Assembly: GCA_963422465.1 (NCBI GenBank)
Contig: OY730171.1
Coordinates: 3,988,202 to 4,052,201 of the forward strand
Source of the DNA: Lichina pygmaea
Lineage: Eukaryota; Ascomycota; Lichinomycetes; Lichinales; Lichinaceae
DNA length: 64,000 nucleotides
Reading direction: 5' to 3'
The translations under genes and the position numbers were made by a program. Under the pieces are notes generated by a model. That model was not told where the DNA came from. It searched no databases and was given only the letters and a program-made list of their open reading frames with translations. How positions within the stretch are numbered: position 1 is the first letter of the stretch; each line of letters opens with the position of its first letter. Below are positions 42,669-53,179 of the stretch, one piece after another.

Positions 42669-43755
42669 ATGCGCTTGTCGTCGGGCTTCGCGCCCCTTCT
42701 GGGCTTGCTTCTGTCGAGAGGAGTTGCCCGGGCGCAGAACAATAGAAACGGTAGCATCGAGTACGCCCCGATACCTGCCTCGGTCAATCAGACGGCCATC
42801 CCCCCCATTCCAGGTTACGCCGTCTTGCCCCTGGGTGGAGGCGCCTACGGTGGGTCCGTCGATGTCTTCCAGCAGCCTCCGGCGCTTACGTTGGACCCAC
42901 GCAGTCGTGACCGAGGGCGTATACCAATCGTTCTTCCTCGTCTCCGACGAAGGCGTCATCGTCGTCGACTGCCCGCCGGACCTGGGCGTACGGGTCAAAT
43001 ACGCGATCGGTAACCTCACCGACGCGCCCATCAGGGCCCTCGTCTACAGCCACGCGCACGCCGATCACATCCAGGGCGCATTCCTGCTCGTCGAGCCTGG
43101 CGTCGAGATCATCGCGCACAAGGAGACGGCGCGGATGCTGCGCGACATGAACGACCCGAACCGCCCGGTCCCGACGAGGGTCTTCCGGCGCAGGAAGCAC
43201 GTGCGCGTCGGCAACCAGACGCTCGAACTCGAGTACAGGGGCGACAACCACCAGGCCGGGAACATCTTCATCTGGGCCCCGGCCCAGAAGGTGATCATGC
43301 TCGTCGACGTCATCTTCTCCGGCTGGGCCCCGTTCACGGAGCTGGGCGTGGCGTCGAGCGTGCCGGGCTTCATCCGGGCGCACGACGAGGTGCTCGCGTA
43401 CGACTTCGACTACTTCCTGGGCGGGCACCTGACCCGGCCCGGGACCCGGCGCGAGGTCGAGCTCGCGAGGGAGTACGTGCTGGACCTGAAGGACACGTGC
43501 AAAGCCATCCTCCAGGACCCGAGCCTCTTCGGCCCGGCCATCGGCAACGCCCTCGTCGCGAACCCGGGCAACCTGTGGGCCAGCGGCGAGGTCATCTTCG
43601 ACGCGACCGCGCCCCTCTGCGCCGAGCGGGTCACGCCCAGGTGGCTCGGCCGACTCGCCGCCGTCGACGTCTTTGCGCAGGAGAACGCCTTCCGCATGAT
43701 CGCCAGCCTGCGGGTCGACTACGGCTTCTTGCCCAGTCCGCCGGTGACGGTTTGA
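42669..43755 (+). CDS. Secreted metallo-beta-lactamase-fold hydrolase (343 aa)
   Basis: Exons 42669-42849 and 42905-43755 (1032 bases). Residues 1-22 (MRLSSGFAPLLGLLLSRGVARA) are a signal peptide. After the intron the fold begins: VVTEGVYQSFFLVSDEGVIV, then DCPPDLG, then the metal motif SHAHADHIQGAF with His 110, His 112, Asp 114 and His 115. Other likely ligands are the His of YRGDNHQAGNIF, the Asp of VIMLVDVIFSGW and the His of YFLGGHLTRPG. This is the full metal-binding set of the family, so the protein should be an active hydrolase outside the cell or in the secretory path. The substrate cannot be read from the sequence; the family ranges from lactonases to thioesterases. The ATG at 42669 is preferred because it opens the signal peptide. 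Confidence 0.88.
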
Positions 43756-45085
43756 CCGTGAGGGAGACGGCCTCGCACCTTTCCCCCCTCCCCCTCCGCC
43801 TTCTCTCTCCGTCTTCCTTCCTTGCTTTCGCACTGGAAGACCCGATTGTCATGACCATCTCACAGGCATCCATCCGAAGAACGTGGCGGAGCTGTGCGTG
43901 TATGTGTGTATATATGAGTCTCAAGGACCACCACCTTGAGAGAAACCACAGTAGATTTGAACTACCAGCTATAGCTCTGTCTCGTAACTCACACTCTACC
44001 AGTATGCTACACTTTTGGACACTATCTACGTATGTACGTACATGGCTAGAAATACTTCTTGGTGTACTCGTACAGTACGTACGGTACCTCACCTAGATGC
44101 ACCTTCGTTAGCTCGTAAACATGAATGATCCACTCAGGGTAAGATTTTCTATTTATTTATTTTGATTCTTACGCCGTTTGCAGCTTTACAGGTTGGCAGA
44201 TCTTCTAGCCAATAGTGATGTCTTGGGGTAAGATGGCCCCAGTCACAGAGAAATAACCAGTGATTACATGTTGTTTGGAAAAGACTATGTACAAGTGTAG
44301 ACCAAGTACGTTACGTAGACCACACATACCAGTACTCGTACGTAACTGTACTGTACTTCGACCTACCGAGGCCTAGTGCTATCAATTCTTTGTTGGTAAG
44401 CTGATCTTGTCGCCGACACTTATATGCAGATCCAGGCACAGACACAGACACAGGCACAGGCACAGGCACAGGCAACGAATAATCAATTAGGGATGAAGCA
44501 GAATGAATGACAGATGAAGGAAGTTCAAACGATGACCGAATGACCTCCAAAGTGAGGCTGGGGGGAGGGCCTATAGCAACTGCAAGGTTCAGCACAACGA
44601 TACCAGATCCTTGGTACTACGTACGTATATCAGTACGCAGGGAGCTTGGGCAGTATGCGTAGGGAGCTCGAAGGAAGAACGGACGGACAGGCGGACAGGC
44701 GGACACGATCGAAGAACACGAGAGGCATACCAAGCGCTGTTGTGGTTCGTTACACTTCCTACTGTGATTGTAGTGTACGGTAGCACACCCGTGGTACTAC
44801 CCACGCTAGGTACTGTACGTACAGTAGCAGGGGGGAAGGGGGGAATATAGCAGGGGAGAGGGAGGGAAGGGGGAAGAGGGAAGAGGGAAGAGGGAGGACT
44901 GCCTCTTCCCGATCATGTCCCTCCAGCTTTTACATCTGGATGCATCTGCGTTGTGTACCACATGACAGCATCGTAGCACATGGCCCGACTCGAGAGAGCG
45001 CAAAGGTCGAGAGACAGAGCCAGAGCACGAAGCGGGGAGGGGGAAATTAGACGTGCAGAGGGCACGGAAAGACGACGGCGCAAGT
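43756..45085. other. Intergenic, MBL-fold gene to GluRS gene
   Basis: 1.3 kb with ACGTAC-type palindromes at 44030-44090, 44290-44360 and 44615-44640, a short CACAGG repeat at about 44436-44473, a GGACAGGC duplication near 44685 and a GGGAAGA repeat at about 44860-44895. No gene. Confidence 0.55.
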
Positions 45086-47429
45086 CTATTTCGTCTTGCC
45101 CGTCGGAATGGCGAAGAAGACGGCCGGCTCCTCCTGCTCGGATTCGTGCGCGGGCGAGTACTGGCGGTCGACGCGGAAGTACCCCTTCCGTTCGAACTGG
45201 ATGATGTCGTCCCGTCTCAGGTCGGCGACGTTGCAGTCGGCGAGACCGGCGCTGCGGAACTCGGTCTCCGCGTTCAGGAAGTCTTCGACCTTGTCGTCTT
45301 CCTCGAGCTTGTCCTTCGTGATGAGGTAGTCAAAGTCGACGAGCTCGACCGGGATCAGGCTCTGTCCGTCCACGGATAGCCACGTGATCTTCTTGTCCGT
45401 CTTCTTGACGTCCCCGGCGAGGTGCAGCTCGAGTTCGAGACCGGTCACGGTCTTGTCGTCGTCGTCGTCGTCGTCTGCAGATGATGCCGACGACGATGTG
45501 GTGATCTTCCGAACGACGGCGTTGCCCCAGTTCATCAGCGTAACCTCTTCGTCTGGCTTGAACGACTTGGCGTCCTCCTGGTCGAGCAGGATGTTCTTGC
45601 TGTACGCGACCTTCTTCTTCCCGACCGAAGGATTCTTTGGGTGTTTCGGCTTCTCCTCGACGGATGGGCCGTCGGGGCCTCCTACGACGGTCGCACGCAC
45701 GGACTTCTCGTCCGCGATCACGGTGTGCCGTGGTGCAACTGGGTCGATGAACTTTTTGTTCGTCGTCCAGAAGATGGTCCAGTCCAGATTGACAATGTTT
45801 CGACTGGGCCCCTGTCGGATGATGAACTCTCGCAGGGCTGGCACGGTCATGCCCCGTCTTCTGATGCCGCGGATCGTCGGAAGACGCGGGTCGTCCCAGC
45901 CCCAGACGATCCCGTCCTCGACGAACTTGGTGAGCTTCCGCTTCGACAGGAGCGTGCGGATGAAGTTGAGTCGCGAAAAGTCCCAGATGTGCACCCGCCG
46001 TAGGTCGAGCGCATCCAGCATCCATTCGTACTGCGGGTTGCGGTCTCGGTACTCGACCGTCCTCAGGGCGTGCGTTACGCCCTCCACCGAGTCGAGGATC
46101 GGGCAACAAAAGTCGTAGGTCGGATAGACCTTCCACTGGGCGCCAGTCCGATGGTGCGACTGGGGATTGCAGCGATAGATGACCGGATCACGCATCGCCT
46201 TGTTCGGGTTGTCCACCGAGATCTTGGCCCGAATGCAGTTGGTCCTCCCCTCATCCGTGCCGTTCTTCATCTGTTCGAAGAACTTGAGGCTCTCATCGAC
46301 GGTCCGGCCTCGACGTCGACTCTCGATCCCCTTCATTCTCTCGTCGCGCATCGTCGCTTGATCACTGTCGTCGGCGTACGCATTTCCGCGCTTGATCATC
46401 TCGACGCAATAGTCGTGAAGCAGCTGGAAATGGTCGCTCGAGTAGCTGACCCGGTCCGGTGTGATGCCCATCATGGCCAAGTCCTCCAGTATCGAGTCCT
46501 GGAATTCCTCCTTCTCCTTGGACGGGTTCGTGTCGTCGAATCGCACGAGCAGCTTGCCCTTGTACTTTTCGTGCGCAAAGTAGTCGTTGAGCAGGGCGGC
46601 CTTGGCGTGTCCGATGTGAAGATAGCCGCTGCGTTGCGTCAATGTCACATGCAACCAAGAGTATCGACAAATTAAGCTTACGATGGCTCTGGAGGAAATC
46701 GCGTGAGAACGCCCTTGTCTGTGTCGGGCAGACCGATCTCAAAGCTGCCGCCTTGACTGGACTTGACGGCCTTGCTCTCCTTGACCTGAACATTGAGCGT
46801 CTCGACTGTCTCCGACAGCCACGGGTAGGCCTCCTCGATGTATCGAAACCAGCGCCCGACGTTTAAGAGGTTGTCCTTCTTGATGTATCCATATGCGGCG
46901 CGGTTGCCGCGGAGAGTGCCCCATGTGACAATGTCCGCCAGCGATAGCTCGTACCCCACAACGTGAGATCTAAGTACCAGATGCGAGTTCAGCTCGGAAA
47001 GGGGCTTGTCGACCGACTTGAAGTCAGGGGCGGCAAGGCGGGCGGCACGTTCGAGCCATTCGTCGTCCTGCAGGAACAGTGCCATCAGCACCGTCCACTC
47101 CCGTAGGGGCAGGGAGCATATCATACCAGTTCAGGATGCTTCCCTTTGATCGCCGGGTATCTCTCAGCAATCTTTTCGATGACGTTGTAGTCTCCAGTTA
47201 CTCGGCCTCTCTCTCCATCGTCGAGAAATGTTGCAGCAGCGTTGCCGTCGTCTCCAACGGAGTCCACATTGTCGTAAATGATGGCTATCGACTCGCGTTG
47301 CTCCTTTTGATCGACATAGGTAGCAACAAGTGCGACAGGGATAGTCAGTGACTGACTGGCTTTTGTCGCGATTTTGAGCGACATGGTGGACATGTTCAAT
47401 TCGGACGGTTTCACGAGTGGGTCGTGCAT
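45086..47429 (-). CDS. GUS1: Cytosolic glutamyl-tRNA synthetase (743 aa)
   Basis: Exons 47429-47127, 47067-46682 and 46628-45086 sum to 2232 bases. The enzyme charges tRNA-Glu with glutamate in the cytosol. Residues 1 to about 200 form a GST-like domain (DDEWLERAARLAAPDFKSV, then YELSLADIVTWGTLRGNRAA), the part that in yeast binds Arc1 or the MetRS complex. The class I catalytic domain opens [20 protein letters not shown], with the HIGH motif near residue 234, and the KMSKS-type loop LLSKRKL lies at about 456-462. DDTNPSKEKEEFQDSI, YPTYDFCCPILDSVEGVTHA and IVWGWDDPRLPTIRGIRRRG are GluRS-specific. The C-terminal beta-barrel anticodon domain ends in an acidic insert (a run of Asp) and GYFRVDRQ. 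It is divergent from uL1m. Confidence 0.96.
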
Positions 47430-47603
47430 TAGGATGAGGGGAGGTCTTCATGGTGGGAAATTCTTTGCACTCTGTGTTGCTGCTCCATACCGTACCGTAA
47501 AGCACTGTATTCCTACGGAAGACTATAGTAACACTAAGCGTTGGCGAGCTTTTACCTGCGTTTTCATGTTGAAGGTCAGATCTGATAAAGCCCATCCATC
47601 GCA
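47430..47603. promoter_or_regulatory. 174-base bidirectional promoter, GUS1 and MRPL1
   Basis: Starts of cytosolic GluRS (minus) and mitochondrial uL1m (plus) are only 174 bases apart, so both must be driven from this stretch. An ACCGTACCGTA string occurs near 47490. No certain transcription-factor site is visible. Confidence 0.55.
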
Positions 47604-48650
47604 ATGGCATCCATCGCAGCACAACCTTGTCGAGATGCTTGGCTACGATGGAGTCACTTGCTGGCCATGCGACATCCAGTCACGGTCACCAAGGCCTGGT
47701 CAATACAGCAGATGCGCCGGGCGTCGCAACAGATGAAGAGAGGCTCCAAAAAGGGCGAGACGAAGAAGAAGAAGAAGGCAAACACCGAGTACATACAGCA
47801 TGACTTGGGCAAAGCGGACCAGTTCTCCTTGTGCGATGCGATGCGGTATGTAGTGCTTCCCGTGCAGGGACCGAGGCCACTGTGTTGACGAGCTCGGACG
47901 AGCTCAGCTACATCCGCGCCTTCGAGGTCGGCTACCCGCCAACATCGGCAAAGTACGATCTTGCCGTAAGGTTGCGGACACCGAAGAATGGCCCCGTCGT
48001 ACGCAACCGAATCCGTCTGCCACATCCCGTCAAGACCGATCTCCGCATATGCGTCATATGTCCACCGGACAGCCAACACGCGGCGGCGGCGAAGAAGGCA
48101 GGTGCGGCGGTGGTGGGAGAGGACACGGTGTTCGACGCCGTCAAGGCCGGCCGGATCGAATTCGACCGCTGCATCTGCCACCCGGACTCTCTCCAGAAAC
48201 TCAACAAGGCCGGGATCGCGCGGATACTGGGCCCCAAGGGCCTCATGCCCAGCGCCAAGTTCGGCACCGTCGTCCGAGACGTGGCCGCCAGCGTCAAGGA
48301 GCTGGTCGGCGCCAGCGAGTATCGAGAACGTGAGGCCGTGCTGCGGCTCTCGATCGGCCAGCTGGGCTTCTCGCCCGAGGAGCTGCAGAGGAACATCAAA
48401 AGCTTCATGGCGCAGATCAAACGAGAGCTGGGCGCCCTCAGCGACCGTGTGACGAAGGAGGTGCATGAAGTGGTACGCCATCTTCCACGTCGGACCCCAC
48501 TCCAAACGGACCGAGCTTCCCAGCGACTAGAGGCTGACTTGCTTTCGTGGTCTGTAGGTCTTGAGCTCAACGCGTTCTCCGGGCTTCAGTCTCAACGGCA
48601 CTTTCAGGAGTCTAGATTCAGTGGCTACGACGGAGCTCTCTACCTTGTGA
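47604..48650 (+). CDS. MRPL1: Mitochondrial large ribosomal subunit protein uL1m (299 aa)
   Basis: Exons 47604-47845, 47908-48472 and 48558-48650 total 900 bases. uL1 forms the mobile stalk at the ribosomal E site. The first 60 residues are basic (QQMKRGSKKG, then a Lys run) and act as presequence plus linker. The L1 fold follows: AMRYIRAFEVGYPPTSAKYD, RLPHPVKTDLRICVICPPDS, AGAAVVGEDTVFDAVKAGRI, then the signature LGPKGLMPSAKFGTVVRDVA, and IKSFMAQIKRELGALSDRVT. The last intron (85 bases) was placed so that HEV continues into VLSSTRSPGFSLNGTFRSLD, matching fungal C-termini; reading through the intron gives an unrelated tail. Confidence 0.93.
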
Positions 48651-48767
48651 CCATGCAAATGTACCAATGAAGATGTGCAGTGTCGAGGCAGTTTGGGTCT
48701 GCACGCGGAAGCATGCTCTTTTTGCTTCGGGCTGTCTTCGGTGTCTTGGGGGTTGACCGATCAGGCA

Positions 48768-49714
48768 TCATGCATTTGCAGGTGCTGCCCGGGCTTGCCT
48801 CAATAGTCGTACGGCCTCGTTCGGCGCGTCCATTTCTCGATACAGCTGCATCAGTCTGATCGTCTGATCTTCTCTCGACAGACGACGGGCAAAGACTTGC
48901 TTCAGGGCCGTGCCGAGGTCCAGAAGCAGCGTATTACGAATCTGGTAGACGCGATGTTCTTGCGCCACGACGAACGGATGCTCAGACCCTACCTTCGATA
49001 TAAGCCGTCTGATGCAGAGATAGTCCTGCACACGCCGCGTCAGCCGACTGGTGCTGATGAAGCCAGCCGCGGCTCCGACCAGTTCTTGTTCATCTTCATC
49101 CGAGCTGCCCTCCGTGTCTGTCGAATCCAGAGCGTCTTGGTCGTCGTCGCCCCTCGCGTCCCGTGAGCCCATCATCAGCTTCATCTCCAGGTCCTCGACC
49201 ATTCCGTCCAGCCTCAGCATCGTCTTCCCGAGACGAATGCGGTCCTTCAATGCCCGCCGTTCTTCGATGGATTGTTTCACTTCCCTCTCCTTGTTGACGA
49301 TCGCGCTTCTCACGCCCTCGACCTCTTTCCGAAAGCTCAGCAGACCGACTTTGAGCTGGTCAATCTTCTCCTCGCCCCCTTCGAGACTGCTGCCGAGGTT
49401 CAGAAAGCCTTGGTAGTTGGAATTGACCAGGTCAAGGAGTTCCTTGGACAGGTCTTGAGACCGAGTCCGGAGTTCGGACCGAAGATCCTCTAGCGTCTGA
49501 TGCCGGTTGTGTAGCGTAGACAGGAACGAGACGGGGCTAAAGTCGTCGGTGAGAAAGGCGGACCTGTCTAGCGGCGTCGGAAAGGGAAGACTGTCGTCGT
49601 CGATGTCGGAGCCATCCGAATCTCCAAACTGTGGGGTGGCAGAATCAGCTCCGGGTCCAGAGTCGCAGCTCCATCTCAAGCATCCGAGATCGGACTCACG
49701 TAGAATTTGCTCAT
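48768..49714 (-). CDS. COG2: Conserved oligomeric Golgi complex subunit 2 (291 aa)
   Basis: Two exons, 49714-49700 and 49628-48768 (876 bases). COG tethers retrograde vesicles at the Golgi; Cog2 is in lobe A. The first coding exon is only 15 bases (MSKFY). The second begins FGDSDGSDIDDDSLPFPTPL and continues DRSAFLTDDFSPVSFLSTLH, the Cog2 N-terminal signature, followed by a long coiled coil (LEDLRSELRTRSQDLSKELL, VEGVRSAIVNKEREVKQSIE) to about residue 170, an acidic patch, and YLCIRRLISKVGSEHPFVVA. Filamentous-fungal Cog2 is of this short length, lacking the long C-terminal region of animal Cog2. It is convergent with uL1m, 117 bases apart. Confidence 0.9.
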
Positions 49715-49824
49715 GTCGCCAGTCGTCCTTGTCTATCTGCAAGATATGCACCTCACCATCTCTCAGATCGGTCGTGACACAGAAGAACGGGGATCACTGG
49801 CTGACTAAGCTGCTCGGGATCACA

Positions 49825-49991
49825 TACTCGTAGGCGACTCTTATAATGTTAGCGTGGGACTTTGGTCGAGCCGCACAATTAGCTAGATTGAGCCTATTGC
49901 ACGCATGTGGTGAAAGACTTTTGCTTACCGCAGCTTAGAATACGGCTTAACAAAAGTCACGCGCTAACATTATAAGAGTCGCCTACGAGTA
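49825..49991. mobile_element. Small palindromic MITE (167 bases)
   Basis: The ends are inverted copies of each other: TACTCGTAGGCGACTCTTAT and the following AATGTTAGCG at the left match the reverse complement of the right end, with similarity continuing inward past 45 bases, including a GACTTTxGTxxAGCCG block. The element carries no open frame. TA dinucleotides at both boundaries are consistent with a Tc1/mariner- or pogo-type target, although the TA may be part of the inverted repeat. It lies between the divergent COG2 and HapX starts. Confidence 0.8.
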
Positions 49992-50213
49992 CGTATGGGT
50001 ACAATGGTGGGGCTCATCCCACTTCAAAACCTGACGTAGGAAATAGTCATCCCACTACGTAACGTACCTATCAACACCTCGACCCGCTGTCCTTGCTGCA
50101 GCTCCCCTGACTGCATTGGACAGCAGTGCGATTACATTGTCGTCGCAAGCACTTGGAGATTCGGCTTGGATCGGAAAAGGGCATGCAGCGGTGGAAGTGG
50201 GACATTGGCGAGG

Positions 50214-51785
50214 ATGGCCGACTCCCCCACCTCGATGTTCCCAGCGCTGTCACCAGCCAACACTCTCAGCCACTCGCCAGGAGAGACCAACCAACCGTCG
50301 CCTCAGTCCGCCACATTTACGCATAAGGAATGGATCGTCCCACCGCGACCCAAGCCTGGGCGAAAGCCGGCCACGGACGTTCCTACTACCAAACGGAAGG
50401 CTCAGAATCGAGCTGCCCAGAGAGCGTTCCGGGAACGGAGAGCCACAAAAGTGGAAGAGCTCGAAGAGCAGATGCGCGAAAGGGAAGCGGCGCACATGCA
50501 GGAGCGCGGCGAGCTGTCGTTGCAGATCAGTCGTCTCGAGGCAGAAGTCGAGCGTTTCAGGGAAGAGGTTCTTGCATGGCGAAGCAAGAGCCTGGAACTC
50601 GAGCAGGACTCTCTACGCGAACGGTCTTTGAGGGAGCAGGTGGAGCGGGAGCTTTCAGGCCATCGCCATGTATCTCGGCCGTCGGGATGGATGGACATCT
50701 CTCCCTCGCGCCAGGACCCCTCTGCGAACGGCCGAGAATTGCAGACGACAGCCGCGCAAGACTACGACCGTAAGGACGACAGCGCCGTTGCCATGGGGTG
50801 CGGTAACTGCACCGAGGATAGCCGGTGCGAGTGCCTCGAGCAAGTGATCAACATGTCGACGGGTGGCATGGTACAGAGGGATCTCGACACGACGCCCAAG
50901 CAGCCGCACTCGGGTGAGAGCGTAAACGGCGGACACGATCAGGGCAACGGCTCGACATGGAACTCCTCGGACAGTCTCGAGACAGATTTCACGGGCCTCT
51001 TTTCCAGGAAGGCGTCGAAGCAGCGGACTGGGGTCATTGGCTCCCAATCTTCGCAGCAGCGTAGTCCGTCGATGGCGATATCTTCTGGCGCGGCGGACAC
51101 CGATCCCTGCGGCTTCTGTGAGAGTGGAACCCCATGCATCTGCGCGCAGATGGAGTCTCCGAGGCAGAGCCAGGATGTCACGACGGCGCCGATGAGTTCC
51201 GTCACGTCAAGGTTTACGCCTCCACCTGCCGATGGAGACGTCTGCCGGGTGGCCGAGCCGAATCGGAGGACACGATCGGCTCAACCACAGATTGGCAGTC
51301 TCAACAGCCCGAACGATGTCTGTGCCGCTGGACCAGGAACCTGTGCGCAATGCCGAGCTGATCCGAACAGCACACTATTCTGCAAGAGTCTGGCTGCGAC
51401 GGTCGGGTCGAGTCGTGGTGGTGGCGGTGGCGGTGGTGCAGCGGATGGCGATGCCGGCTGTTGCCGATCCGGACCTCGGCCGGGTGCATGTCAGGGCCGC
51501 AATGCGGCGGCGTCCGTCACACGAGGTCCTCAGTCGGCGTCGTCGACTCTCGACAGCGCCACCTCGCGCAAGGAAGGAACGGTCTACCTCTCCTGTGCCG
51601 ATACGTACATTACGCTCTCGCGGCATCCACACTATCAGGAAGCCACGGACGAGCTCGACAGCTGGCTCGGGAAACTGAAGGCGTCGCTTCCGCCGGGTGA
51701 GACGGATCGACCGGCGATCGAGATCGAGGCCGCCAGCGTCATGGGCGTGTTGAAGTTCTTCGACCGGCGTTTCGGGAGGGAGTGA
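50214..51785 (+). CDS. hapX: bZIP iron regulator HapX (523 aa)
   Basis: A single exon. HapX joins the CCAAT-binding complex and represses iron-consuming genes when iron is scarce and activates iron storage when it is abundant. The CCAAT-complex-binding segment EWIVPPRPKPGRKPA (residues 39-53) is followed directly by the basic region KRKAQNRAAQRAFRERRATK and a leucine-zipper coiled coil to about residue 140. Cys-rich regions thought to sense iron or Fe-S clusters appear in order: GCGNCTEDSRCECLE (about 195), CGFCESGTPCICA (about 297), a C-x6-C-x2-C-x8-C region (about 370-395), and a C-C-x8-C region (about 415). The ATG at 50214 (MADSPTSMF) is the first in this frame. The C-terminus contains SCADTYITLSRHPHYQEATD, also typical. 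Neighbouring mitochondrial ferredoxin is a plausible iron-responsive target but that is inference. Confidence 0.92.
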   Translation: MADSPTSMFPALSPANTLSHSPGETNQPSPQSATFTHKEWIVPPRPKPGRKPATDVPTTKRKAQNRAAQRAFRERRATKVEELEEQMREREAAHMQERGELSLQISRLEAEVERFREEVLAWRSKSLELEQDSLRERSLREQVERELSGHRHVSRPSGWMDISPSRQDPSANGRELQTTAAQDYDRKDDSAVAMGCGNCTEDSRCECLEQVINMSTGGMVQRDLDTTPKQPHSGESVNGGHDQGNGSTWNSSDSLETDFTGLFSRKASKQRTGVIGSQSSQQRSPSMAISSGAADTDPCGFCESGTPCICAQMESPRQSQDVTTAPMSSVTSRFTPPPADGDVCRVAEPNRRTRSAQPQIGSLNSPNDVCAAGPGTCAQCRADPNSTLFCKSLAATVGSSRGGGGGGGAADGDAGCCRSGPRPGACQGRNAAASVTRGPQSASSTLDSATSRKEGTVYLSCADTYITLSRHPHYQEATDELDSWLGKLKASLPPGETDRPAIEIEAASVMGVLKFFDRRFGRE

Positions 51786-51956
51786 TACGTGCGTGTGTGT
51801 GTACGTATGCGGAGTGATGACATGTCCTGTGGCTATGGCCGTGGCCATGTCTCTCGATGGAACATGCTCGACTTGTCTGCCTCATCCATCGTTTATTCGT
51901 CTGCTCAACCCATCATCTCAGTACACGAGTCACAGTATGTACAAACTCACAAAAGT

Positions 51957-52035
51957 CTTCCTTCCTTCCTTCCTTCCTTCCTTCCTTCCTTCCTTGCTTC
52001 CTTGCTTCCTTGCTTCCTTGCCTCCTTGCTCCATC
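51957..52035. repeat. CTTC-type microsatellite
   Basis: CTTC tetranucleotides repeat about eight times, then change into CTTGCTTC units (about four) and a CCTTGC tail. Confidence 0.95.
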
Positions 52036-52324
52036 ATATCATGACATCTCCAGTGCACGATCACAATATACATTTAACCTCGGTACTGCTTATCATACCG
52101 GTACGGTAGTTAGTTACCGTACGTTAGTACCCTCGTGACCACCTTTCCATCATCTTTCCTCCACAACCTTTCCATCGCCCAGATACGAGTAGTACGGGTA
52201 GCCCTCGGACATTTAGAGACATGAGTGCTTGCCATGTCAGTTCGACACTGGCCACGTTCGACGCTTGCCATTGTTCGGCACTGATTGATTGATGGTGATG
52301 GCTTGCCTGCTGCTACCTGCCTCT

Positions 52325-52760
52325 GTTCACGCGCATGCCGTGTTTGGCTGGTTTGGCTGGTTTGGCTGGTTTGACTGGTTGGACTGGTTGGATTGGCATG
52401 ACTGGCATGACTGGCTGGGACTGGCAGGGCTAGCAGGACTGGCTGGGACTGGCAGGACTAGCAGGACTGGAAAAACCGGAACAACTGGAGCAATTGGAGC
52501 AACTGGAATAACTGGAACAGCTGGAGCGACTGGAGCAACTGGAGCAACTGGAGCAACTGGCACGATTGGCAAGACTAGCTGGGACCAGCAAGGCTGGTAA
52601 GAATGGCAAGACCAGCTGACTGGCTCAACTGGAACAAGTAGCTTGAGTGGCTTGAGTGGCTTGAGTGGCTTGAGTGGCTGGACTGGCGTGACTGGCTGGT
52701 TGGCACAATTGGCACGACTGGTACATTACGTACAGCTAGTTCGACTGCCTGGCTGGCATG
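52325..52760. repeat. Interlocking minisatellites of TGG-centred decamers
   Basis: Successive blocks repeat different units of about 9 to 10 bases that all contain CTGG or GTGG: TGGCTGGTT, then CTGGCATGA, then CAGGACTGG, then GGAGCAACT, then GAGTGGCTT. Blocks follow one another with hardly any spacer, over about 435 bases. Confidence 0.85.
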
Positions 52761-52784
52761 AATGACTCGACTCGCTGGAAGAAT

Positions 52785-52835
52785 CGAAGATGGAAGATGG
52801 AAGATGGAAGATGGAAGGTGGAAGGTGGAAGATGG
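52785..52835. repeat. GGAAGAT microsatellite
   Basis: Seven-base units of GGAAGAT/GGAAGGT type repeat about six times. Confidence 0.9.
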
Positions 52836-53179
52836 GATTGTGTTTACGTACATATGTACATGGTGGAGTGCTTATTGTATACACAGCTCTTTTGCCTGCG
52901 TAGACTCGCTCCTCTCGTTTCTTGTTCGTCTCGTCTTGTCGTGTTCGTCCAGTCCGTCTTGATCGCATACTCGTACTCGATTGACTAGAATGACGAGTGG
53001 TGAGATAGATAGGACCTTTCCTTTCGATGATGTTCGTAGAATCTCCTTCCCACTTCTTCCTCTCCCTTCCTTCTCCCCTCTTTCAACACCCATGCCTCCC
53101 CTTCGCTCTTCTCCGGCCCGATACTGTCATGCTTGAAAATAAAGGTGTCGACCCGCTGATGATCACGCACGTCACCAGT

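Larger units (their letters stand above)
51786..53179. other. Repeat-rich intergenic region, HapX to UGO1
   Basis: 1.4 kb filled with simple and tandem repeats (listed separately) and no supported gene. Open frames on both strands here read as Val-Ala-Pro, Gln-Ser-Asn or Trp-Phe-Gly repeats and are repeat artefacts. Confidence 0.65.

Noticed and set aside
42886-43833. 315-codon antisense frame over the metallo-beta-lactamase-fold gene
   Set aside because: Composition is dominated by Arg, Asp and Val from GAC/GTC codons read backwards; no family resemblance.
45384-46118. 244-codon antisense frame over GluRS
   Set aside because: Ser/Arg-rich shadow of a conserved synthetase.
50166-50213. Earlier start for HapX
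   Set aside because: The frame is open upstream, but the first codon there is TTG; the first ATG in frame is 50214 and matches HapX N-termini.
52289-52853. Frames reading Val-Ala-Pro or Gln-Ser-Asn repeats, resembling a cell-wall protein
   Set aside because: All frames of the decamer arrays are open because the unit lacks stops; no signal peptide or flanking unique coding sequence.
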